In this document: in pieces, positions 55,534 to 64,000 of the stretch
How the letters are laid out: each line of letters opens with the position of its first letter
Numbering within the stretch: position 1 is the first letter of the stretch
DNA from: Phymorhynchus buccinoides
Lineage: Eukaryota > Mollusca > Gastropoda > Neogastropoda > Raphitomidae
Direction of reading: 5' to 3'
Length of the DNA: 64,000 bases
NCBI GenBank assembly: GCA_017654935.2
Contig: CM065711.1
Span: 30,177,530-30,241,529, forward strand
The notes under the pieces: model-generated
Database searches by the model: none
What the model saw: the letters and a program-made list of their open reading frames with translations, nothing else
What the model was told of the DNA's origin: nothing
Position numbers and translations under genes: made by a program

Positions 55534-58500
55534 TGTAACCCACTCCTCGTAAAACCCCAAATTACCAATTTACAGGAGTGGGACTCGGGTTCGGGTTGAG
55601 CTACAAAACTAGAGCGTTAGAGTCAATCTTTCAGAAAGTCTTCCAGAGACACAAAAAACACCGAGATTCGGTATGAGTTCACTGATTTATTAAAATAAAA
55701 ACAACTTGAAAAATAAACGAACAAATGAATAATCTTAAAAGTCCAAACCCAAAGAAATGTTATCCAATTACACTAACTAGCTAAATGATACCGCCAGTGT
55801 CAAATTCAAACAAGATTGATATAACAAAAGAGATAAGAAGAATCACTGAGAGGCGAGTTGGGTTTAAAATTAGAAATAGGCAAAGAAAGGAAAGAAGAAT
55901 ATGCGCTCCTGAAAAATAGACAATACTAAGCATTAATATTTATCAACTAAAACCTAAATTGACTAAAAATAACATTATAACAATGCGATCATGTTTTACT
56001 TTGATTTCACCATCAGGTATCAACTAATAAGATAACATCAAATCAAACAAAGCAGTTATTACTGACAGACCTGAAAATAACCGAATGTAAACTTACCGGT
56101 ACATTATTTTCACACAACACAAATATAAAACATGCTTAAAAAGTCATACTCCCATTAATCCATTATAACTATAAGCAACTACAGCACAAAATTGTTACAC
56201 TTGTTACACAACAGAATACTCTGACTGGTAGTGGTATGCACTTGGATAACTCAAACCGAGTTCCCTCAAAATATTATTGGTTTCCAATAATCCATTTACA
56301 TTTATCCCGAGCTGATGCCACAGCTATTCAAAACCAAAACCAAAATATCATGGAAAAGTCAAGTTATGTCTAACTCATATTGAGGTGATCACATGGAACA
56401 CCCAGTTAGGCTATACTACTTTCCATGGATGAATAATCCTATTCATCCTCAACAACTAGCCTTCCCCTGGCAGAAGCATAATAATTTTACATTCTAATTA
56501 CATGATCTACACCACGTGGCTTGTTGCAATGTTCTCTTTATACCATTTCTAAAAGAACATTTCCATCCAGAACTTTCCAATAGTTTATCCCAAAAATACC
56601 TTTAACCAGTCAGTACATTTTACCTTAAAACACACACAAAAATAAAACACAAGAACATTCATTCATGAATACCAAAATAACATCCAAATAATACAACCAA
56701 ATCCCTAAACTCACTGATGTTCTTTGCATCAGTCAAATTACAGCTTGCCACGGCTCTTTGTCTCCCCTTTCACCTTGCCTCATGGTATCAGCCATGTGGC
56801 TCTCACAATGAACTACTGACACTGCTCTTTGTCTCCCCTTTCACCTTGCCTCATGGTATCAGCCATGTGGCTCTCACAATGAACTACTGACACAGCTCTT
56901 TGTCTCCCCTTTCACCTTGCCTCATGGTATCAGCCATGTGGCTCTCACAATGAACTACTGACACTGCTCTTTGTCTCCCCTTTCACCTTGCCTCATGGTA
57001 TCAGCCATGTGGCTCTCACAATGAACTACTGGCACAGCTCTTTGTCTCCCCTTTCACCTTGCCTCATGGTATCAGCCATGTGGCTCTCACAATGAACTAC
57101 TGGCACAGCTCTTTGTCTCCCCTTTCACCTTGCCTCATGGTATCAGCCATGTGGCTCTCACAATGAACTACTGGCACGGCTCTTTGTCTCCCCTTTCACC
57201 TTGCCTCATGGTATCAGCCATGTGGCTCTCACAATGAACTACTGGCACGGCTCTTTGTCTCCCCTTTCACCTTGCCTCATGGTATCAGCCATGTGGCTCT
57301 CACAATGAACTACTGACACAGCTCTTTGTCTCCCCTTTCACCTTGCCTCATGGTATCAGCCATGTGGCTCTCACAATGAACTACTGGCACAGCTCTTTGT
57401 CTCCCCTTTCACCTTGCCTCATGGTATCAGCCATGTGGCTCTCACAATGAACTACTGACACAGCTCTTTGTCTCCCCTTTCACCTTGCCTCATGGTATCA
57501 GCCATGTGGCTCTCACAATGAACTACTGGCACAGCTCTTTGTCTCCCCTTTCACCTTGCCTCATGGTATCAGCCATGTGGCTCTCACAATGAACTACTGG
57601 CACGGCTCTTTGTCTCCCCTTTCACCTTGCCTCATGGTATCAGCCATGTGGCTCTCACAATGAACTACTGGCACAGCTCTTTGTCTCCCCTTTCACCTTG
57701 CCTCATGGTATCAGCCATGTGGCTCTCACAATGAACTAGTGTCACACTTTAGTGACAGTGTTTTACAAAGTTTCACCCACAAATAATTCTACCATCATTA
57801 CACATTGTAATGATTATTGTTTTACCCTATAAATATAATACACTTGGGCTGTAACAGTTTGGTCACAAACCCTATTATTGCTAAGCAATTCACTAGAAAG
57901 GTTGTAAAAACAACTAACAGCTCAAAGAAAGAAACCATGTGCTTCTTTGTCGAAAGGCACATGTTCATATGAACTACAACCTGGCCTTTTAATTCAGTCT
58001 TCACTATAATTTAATTTACAATATTACTCTACAGCTGTATTAGTATTACATTTCTATTAACACCAAAGACTAAAATGACCATAATTACTATGCCTTGTCC
58101 AGGCACGCTCTAGGTCTTCTTTCTTTTCAATGAGAGACTTCTAATCTAGGTCTTCACCCTTTCAAGTCTGGTGGAACACTGACAGAAAAGTTGTAAAGGA
58201 AATAGGAAGTCCTATTGAAACAGGAAGTTAAAATGCGGATTAGTTAAAATAAGAATTTGTAACAATAATAACATTTTACTTTATTCTTTTCAAATAACTT
58301 CGCATAAAATCTTAAATATATAGTAGAACTAAATAATCATTACTATGTACCTGTTTTCTTTAATATAGTTTTATTTCATTTATAATTACTTCCTAAAGCA
58401 ATCCAAGGGAAGTAAATCAACTGTCTGTTACTAGTGTTAGTAGAAGAGAGTTATGTCCCCTGTGCTCCTTATTTATTCATTCTCTGTCTCTGTCTCTCTC

Positions 58501-58578
58501 TCTCTGTCTCTCTCTCTCTGTCTCTGTCTCTGGCATGTAAATCCTCCTAAACTTAGCCATCAGTTGGAGGAGGTTACA
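55534..58578 (-). mobile_element. Solo LTR-like element of 3.0 kb with CACC target duplication
   Basis: It starts TGTAACCCACTCCTC and ends GGAGGAGGTTACA on the plus strand, so both termini are TGTAACC inverted. CACC is duplicated at 55530-55533 and 58579-58582. On the minus strand a TTTTAATAAATC polyadenylation signal lies about 160 bp before the end, as in the gypsy LTR at 39568. No gag or pol is inside. A 71-bp array occupies its middle. It is in intron 5. Confidence 0.75.
56747..57746. repeat. 71-bp tandem array, 14 units
   Basis: GCTCTTTGTCTCCCCTTTCA begins at 56753 and then every 71 bp to 57676, followed in each unit by CCTTGCCTCATGGTATCAGC and ATGTGGCTCTCACAATGAAC. Units differ mainly at two positions (GACAC/GGCAC and A/G/T before GCTC). 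Confidence 0.95.
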
Positions 58579-58736
58579 CACCATTTTTCATTCATTCTTT
58601 TGTTTTGGGTTTGAGTTTCGACTTGTGATGGATTTTACTGAACCCAGCAGTCATCTTCGTTTCTTCAAATTCTACAAAATTGAGATGCATGGTTTTTTAA
58701 ATTTCACCGACGATTTGTTTTAAAATTTTCAATCAG

Positions 58737-58886
58737 GTGGATGCGCGCTGTGAGGAGGTGGAACACCAACTGACCAAGGAGAGGCCGGAGTGGGTGTTCA
58801 TACGTCGCGAATACGCCTTGCTGGCCGACAAACGAATGGTCATCTTCCTCGCCAAACGACACCTGGACGCTGTGAAAAATCTGCAG
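58737..58886 (+). CDS. Exon 6, last exon seen of the host gene
   Basis: The exon is 150 nt, phase 0, acceptor TTTTAAAATTTTCAATCAG, donor CAG|GTAATT. It encodes 50 residues, VDARCEEVEHQLTKERPEWV through RREYALLADKRMVIFLAKRH to LDAVKNLQ. It is charged and helical, possibly coiled-coil at the start. The gene continues beyond the window: no further exon is seen to 64000. Confidence 0.85.
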
Positions 58887-58924
58887 GTAATTAATATGTT
58901 GTTGTTATCATCATGAAACACTTG

Positions 58925-59290
58925 TGGGCAGTGGGTGGATGCCTCATGCCTCCATGCGAGGAGCTGGACGACCCCCGCCCCCTCCACGAGTCTCTCCCCG
59001 GTACAAATAGTTCCCCCTCCTTCTGGAAGTTCTGAGCTCACAACTTCCTCTAATCCGTCACTCTCTTTGACTCTGCCTTTTTCCTTTTGCTTACTGTCAT
59101 CTACTATCTTTCTGCCTTACTGGTCCATTCTCCTGCCTTTTTGTTCTGGAAACTCTTATTACAAAGATTTTCTCCAGCCGAAGACAGACATGCTGGGCCT
59201 AACTATTTCTTAGGCACATAAAACGGCAGCATGACGCATCTGCGATTACGATGACAGAAAACTGTCTGAGCAAGTGACAAAGAGGAAGAA
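58925..59290 (+). mobile_element. Family A (A1) retroposon
   Basis: GGGCAGTGGGTGGATGCCTC, CCTTCTGGAAGTTCTGAG, TTTGACTCTGCCTTTTTCC and CTTACTGGTCCATTCTCC, then the A1-type 3' half GGGCCTAACTATTTCTTAGG and CAGCATGACGCATCTGCG, ending in a GAGGAAGAAAA tail. It starts 38 bp after the exon 6 donor. Confidence 0.75.
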
Positions 59291-59333
59291 AATCTGCTGG
59301 TGTTAATTGACATCATCATTATCATCATCATCA

Positions 59334-60290
59334 CTTCCATCCAGTTAAAAAACTCTCTTATTCACACTTCTACCACTGTACGCAATCTTGGCGTCACACT
59401 TGATCAGACTCTCTCCTTCCAAAACCAGATTTCCTCTGTCTGTCGTGCTTGTTACTTAGCACTTCGGCGCATTGGATCTGTAAGACATCTTCTTTCTGAG
59501 GAAGCCACCAAAACTCTTATCTCTGCCTTCGTACTCTCCAGACTAGATTACTGTAATTACCTTCTTGCTGGCTGCCCACAAACTGTTCTCGCTAAACTTA
59601 AACAAATTCAAAACAATGCTGCTCGCCTTGTACTGAGGTGCTCCAAATTCTCTCACTCTACCCCTCTGCTTGAATCTCTTCACTGGCTTCCCGTTGGAAA
59701 GCGTATCGACTACAAGCTCTCTCTGCTCTGTTACAAATCCCTGAATGGTCTTGCTCCTTCTTATCTCACTGATCTCCTGAACCTTTACACATCTCTTAGA
59801 CAGTTATGCTCCTCTTCTGACACTTCTCTCCTCCAGATCCCTCGTTACCGCACCAGGACTCTCGGTGATCGTTCCTTCTCTTTTCAGGCCTCCTCTACTT
59901 GGAACAAACTCCCTCTTCCTCTCCGTTCTGCCAACTCCCTTTCTTCATTTAAGTCTTCCCTCAAAACCACTCTCTTCAAATCATAGCCTGCTCTTTTCTT
60001 TTGGAAAGTAATTTTTGTTCCTTCTGTGCGCGTGTGTTTGTGTGTAGTGTGTGGTTTGTGCGGGCGTGTGTGGTGTGGTGTGTGTGTGTTTTGTTTGTGT
60101 GTGCGCGCGTGCGCGTGTGTGTGCATGTGAAGCAATTTTAACATTCTCATCTTTTCTACTGCTTTTTTGGGTGGTTGGGTTGGGGGGCTGGTGGGGTTAT
60201 TCATTTATTTGTTTATTATTGTAATCGCTTAGGGCTTGTTTAAGAATAAGCGCATATAAATGCTCATTGTTATTATTATTATCATCACAA
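59334..60290 (+). mobile_element. CR1/L2-like LINE, 5'-truncated, C-terminal frame open
   Basis: An uninterrupted frame to 59986 encodes about 215 residues of ORF2 C-terminus: NLGVTLDQTLSFQNQISSVC, SRLDYCNYLLAGCP, IQNNAARLVL, LHWLPVGKRIDYKLSLLCYK, LAPSYLTDLL and STWNKLPLPLRSANSLSSFK. These blocks are shared by CR1/L2-type elements, where this region follows the RT thumb. A 3' untranslated part of about 300 bp includes GT repeats and ends GCGCATATAAATGCTC before (TTA)n. No frame damage is visible, so it is a relatively young truncated insertion. Confidence 0.85.
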
Positions 60291-60622
60291 TACGGTCTTC
60301 TCTCCAACCAACGGATGGCAGACCTGTTTTCCGTAAGGATTTGTCCGTAAACATTACGTTTTGAGAACTCTGATTATGCTGTTGTGGTCAGCAACAAAAC
60401 ATTCTGCATTTCCGCTGAACAAGTGCGAAGAAAAAGAGAAGAAGAAATCAAAAGAAGGCAGTGTTTGAACCGTACTTAACGTTGTCGTGAGCTATCCGCG
60501 CATGGATCAGTACGTCGCAGGTGCATTACTGGCAATAGTCGCGACAGAACTAGGAGGGCGCATGTACCAACAGAAAACATAGAAAGGAAAGACCTAAACT
60601 TGCACTGGGTTTAGACCATCAA
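60291..60622. other. No gene recognised
   Basis: Unique-looking sequence without coding signal. Confidence 0.35.
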
Positions 60623-60862
60623 CCCTTTCACCGCAAATGTCGCATTTTTGCACCAAAGTGATTGAACACCCATATCATTAAAAATCTTAAAATGAGGGTC
60701 TGTTATCCAATGCTCTTGTGTTCTTAGTTTTGAGAGGTAAGGATAGGCCTTATCTCAAATATATCACAGAAGAATCCCCAATATTTCAGACAAAACTATT
60801 TTCTCTATCCATGTAAGTTTAATGGAAACTTTTGGCTAAAAAAATGGCTGGCGGCAAAAGGG
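60623..60862. mobile_element. CCCTTT-type MITE, 240 bp, TTAA on the right
   Basis: It starts CCCTTTCACCGCAAATGTCG and ends GGCTGGCGGCAAAAGGG. TTAA follows at 60863-60866; TCAA precedes at 60619-60622. Interior blocks match the 33149 copy. Confidence 0.8.
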
Positions 60863-61312
60863 TTAAACCCCCCCAGTTAAGCTGGGAAGGAACAGGCTCC
60901 ATTTCCAGCAACAAGCTGGGGGAGGGGGAGGGGTTTGGATCTAATTTTAGTGGTCAGTTGATGCAGGCTCAGATGGAGATGTGATCAGCGCTTATGTAAA
61001 TGCGCGGATAAAGCCTGCGTTGACGGTGGCCTCACTTAACTTGTTCCACTCAGCAGCAGTCCGTACGAAGAACCAGAACGCATTTTTTAAATACATTTTA
61101 AATCAAGACATAATCAGTTGAAAAACGAAGCAAGAATAACGCTTAAAAATGCAGCAATAATAGTACCTACACCATCTCTAAACAGACAATTTAGTCAAGG
61201 ACATACACAGCAATAATCTATTGTAGAACAAGGGGACTACAAATAGGCTTGCACAAATTCAATCCCAAGGAGATGGACAGGCTGCTCAGCAAAACAATCA
61301 AATGATGCAGTG
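60863..61312. other. Probable 3' untranslated end of the minus-strand LINE
   Basis: Noncoding sequence directly downstream (minus strand) of the Rex1/Babar-like ORF end at 61315. The exact 3' end is not located. Confidence 0.4.
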
Positions 61313-63320
61313 CATTAAGAGTTCAACAGATGAATTGATCTTGGTAAGAAAGTTTTCTGTGCTCTTATTTTCAGTTTTAGAGTTCTGTATCGACGGCCCG
61401 ATGGTAACGCTTCATAGTATTTTGCCAGAACATGACTGTTATCATCAAGAATTTTCCTGGCTTTCTTGACTACTTGTCTGTCATACATTTCTTGCATACC
61501 ACTCTGCCTTGCACCCACAACCTTACTGCACACATTCACCATATCACTCAACACGTGCTTACTTCTTACACTCAAGCTTCCATGCCAACAGATAAATGAC
61601 ACAGTAAGAACAGATTCAATGCAACATCGGTAGTAGGTTTGAAGAATATCTGAACAGACACCAATATTCCTTAGCCTCTCTAAGCAAAAGATCCTGACTG
61701 ACTCTTCTTATGTGTTTATCAAAAGTAAGTTTCTTGTCTAAAACTGTGCCTTAGTATTTGTACTCATCAATTCTTTCAACCGTTTCACCATCAATTTCCA
61801 AATGTGGCACTGGCACTGGGTTTCTACGAAAATCTACAAGCAGTTCTTTTGTTTTAACAACATTTAAATCCAGATAATTATCTTTGCACCATGAACAAAA
61901 CCTTTTGACTTCACTGAAGTACACAGAATCAGAGTTTGACAAATCTTCGATGGCAGAATCATCTGAGTATTTAATGACAGGTGTTTCTTCAGTGCCTCTA
62001 CAGTCATTTGTGTACAATGTAAAAAGAACTGGGGACAAAACTGTTCCTTGGGGGGCACCTGTAGAAGTGGAACGTTCTGAGGAGATTGCAGATTGAAAGC
62101 GGACAGACTGAGTTCTATTGCGTAGGAAATTGATTATCCAGAGAATGAGCTTGGGGTTAACATTCAGGTCTAATAGTTTCTGGGCCAGTAGATGCATGGG
62201 GCTGTATTGTATTGAAGGCAGAGGAGAAATCGATGAATAAAATATGAACAAAAGAGTTGGGGGTATTTAAGTGAAGAAAGGCATTGTGAAGAAGGGTCAG
62301 TACGGCATCGTCTGTTCCTCTACACCGTTTGTAGGCAAACTGAAAGGGGTCAAGGAGTAGGTTAGTAAAAGAAAGAAGGCGGTGAAGGACGATCTTTTCA
62401 AAACATTTCATGGCAATAGACGTTAAGGCAACAGGGCGGTAATCGTTCAGTGTGGCAGGGTTCTTTTTCTTAGGGACAGGAGTAACTGTAGAATTTTTCC
62501 AGATACATGGTACAACACAATCACGTAAAGACCAGTTAAATAGAGAGCAAAACACACCACACAATTGAGAACAGCATGCTTTCAACAATCTTCCACACAC
62601 ATTATCTGGTCCCACAGCTTTCCTCACATTTAGTTTCTGAAATAAGGACTGAACATCTCTTTCTTGAACCTCAAATTCATGATCTTCACTTGCATTGATC
62701 ATTTTTTCTCTTAACTGTGACATTACCCCGTTTAGATCTCCCTCTAGATCATTTCTTTCAAACCGACAATAAAAGTCATTTAGCTCATTAGAAAAATCCT
62801 TCTGTTCTTTTGTCATTTGGCAATTTGCTGTTCGTTTCTTTGATTGGCCAGTTAGGGTTCGAAGCCCATCCCATGCATCTAAGATTCTGCCTGTCTGAAA
62901 CTGCTGTTCTACTTATCCTTATACTCCCTCTGCCCCTTCCTTAACTCCCCTCTAAGCTTAGATTGAACCACTTTTCTTTCTCTTTTATCTCCTGTTTGAA
63001 AGGCTACTTTCTTCTCATTTAAGACTGATTTAATAGACTTGGAAATCCACAGTTTGTTGTTGGGGAAAATCTTTATAGTCTTTGATGGAATGATCATATC
63101 TTCACAAAAACTAATGTGTCAGCAGCTTCATTCACAGTTTCACAGGAATCAGTCAGCACACTCCAGTCAGTATATTTCAAAACAACCTCTCAATTCATCC
63201 ACACTCTCGGTCGTCCACTCTTTCACGCTCTTTTTCACCACAGGTTCAGTTTGTATTTTGGGTCTGTAGGCAGGGATGAGTTGCACGGTGTCGTGGTCGG
63301 AAGCACCCACTGGTGGTAGA
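61313..63320 (-). pseudogene. Rex1/Babar (CR1-like) LINE pol, several breaks
   Basis: Minus-strand blocks in order: NNKLWISKSIKSVLNEKK; then the RT with QLREKMINASEDHEFEVQ, RKAVGPDNVCGRLLKACC, NSTVTPVPKKKNPATLNDYR, PVALTSIAMKCFEKI, HILFIDFSSAFNT; after a frame change near 62215, STGAPQGTVLSPVLFTLYTN, the catalytic IKYSDDSAIEDL, and LDLNVVKTKELLVDF. A TAA follows EYKY at 61752. After another shift near 61650 the C-terminus continues VNVCSKVVGARQSG, DDNSHVLAKYYEALPSGRRY. This is the Rex1/Babar type of CR1-like element. It is inactive because of at least two frameshifts and one stop. The endonuclease is not seen to the right. Confidence 0.88.
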
Positions 63321-63756
63321 GGTAGAGATCAGTATGCATTGGGAATATTGCCGTAACATAAGTCAATAGTCTTCTTCTGACGAGTAAAACATGTCACATA
63401 CTGTTTAAAAGAAGTGTGTGTGTTTGCTTGTTGTTCTTCTTCTTCAGTTTAATGTCCTTCCACTAAAAGTGATTCAGACAATATTGTATTATGGTGTGAT
63501 GAGTGTGAGTGGGTGTGCCTGTAAATGTGTGTAAGCATTAAAGTAAGTGATAGGATAGTGATGCGGACCTATTTATAACCCCACCTCCCACCCACATTAA
63601 AACAAAAGTTAAATTTACATTTAAAGAATAATAACCGAACAATGAACAATGTTAAAGATAAATAGTAAGTGATCTACTTAATAAACATTTACAAACTGAA
63701 TCAAGAACAGAATAATTGTCTAGAATACTGGGTAGAGACAGTGGTGTCATATTTGT
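63321..63756. other. No gene recognised
   Basis: AT-rich sequence. Nothing supported. Confidence 0.35.
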
Positions 63757-63965
63757 TTGTGTGTGTGTGTGTGTGTATGTACGCTATGTGTGTGTGTGTG
63801 TGTATGTACGCTATGTGTGTGTGTATGCGTGCGTGTGTGTATACTGGCATGTGTGTATGCGTGCGCATGTGTATACGGGCGTGTGTGTATGCCTGCGTGT
63901 GCGTACGTGTGTGTAGGATGTGTATATGTGCGTGCGCGCGTGAACGCATGCACATACGCATGCAA
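63757..63965. repeat. (GT)n-rich microsatellite
   Basis: GTGT and GTAT/GCGT units, including a duplicated ATGTACGCTATGTGTGTG block at about 63777 and 63804. Confidence 0.9.
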
Positions 63966-64000
63966 GCTAGCAGGCTCACACAACCACAAAGACACACACT

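Noticed and set aside
56747..57746. The 71-bp array as a CRISPR or coding repeat
   Set aside because: There are no variable spacers, every frame has stops, and it lies inside an LTR-like element.

Overview
The window looks like a stretch of a repeat-dense animal nuclear genome, most likely a lophotrochozoan and probably a gastropod mollusc. The reasons are spliced exons with GT-AG borders, TTAGGG-type telomere-like motifs, very abundant GA/CA microsatellites, DIRS, gypsy, CR1-like and L1/Tx1-like retroelements, and CXC-tailed and SWIM/YqaJ accessory proteins of kinds I associate with molluscs and cnidarians. The species call is inference. There is no bacterial-style gene organisation, operon or CRISPR array.

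Only one ordinary host gene is convincing. Six exons on the + strand (42169-42423, 44120-44275, 47587-47646, 50692-50958, 53399-53545, 58737-58886) all begin and end in phase 0 and add up to 345 codons of an internal part of a larger protein. I cannot name it with confidence. Joining exons 2 and 3 creates a perfect C-x8-C-x5-C-x3-H (CCCH) zinc-finger spacing split across the intron. Its introns are filled with young repeats that come very close to the exons: a TA-flanked inverted-repeat element starts at position +4 of one splice donor, and another ends 17 bases before an exon.

Layout: 1-1.9 kb, a CR1-like LINE with a second LINE nested in it; 2.7-4.6 kb, minisatellite and GA tracts; 6.9-9.0 kb, a broken gene of a family with a PIN-like DTDVVVLAV segment and a CXC tail; 11-13.4 kb, a broken SWIM/YqaJ gene (minus); 13.5 kb, a piggyBac-like remnant; 15.5-18.4 kb, foldback and tandem repeats; 21.8-23.9 kb, LINE and DIRS remnants, with an 80-bp tandem array grown out of the DIRS RNase H region; 25-33.4 kb, SINE-like, LINE, MITE and microsatellite debris, some of it of doubtful base quality; 33.7-35.3 kb, a 1.6-kb imperfect palindrome; 35.85-36.35 kb, an assembly gap of exactly 500 N inside a minus-strand Ty3/gypsy element whose gag, protease, RT and RNase H run to 39.5 kb with an LTR to about 41.5 kb; 42-59 kb, the host gene; 59.3-63.3 kb, two LINEs.

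Dispersed families named here: family A, a GAA-tailed SINE-like retroposon with two alternative 3' halves (A1, A2); family B, about 200 bp with a CCACGTGG core; family C, carrying a GAATCGCTTCAAAT-like core; family D, a 250-bp repeat; and CCCTTT...AAAGGG MITEs next to TTAA. None of the element genes looks fully intact. The window is mainly informative about how mobile elements become tandem arrays and how they reshape introns.
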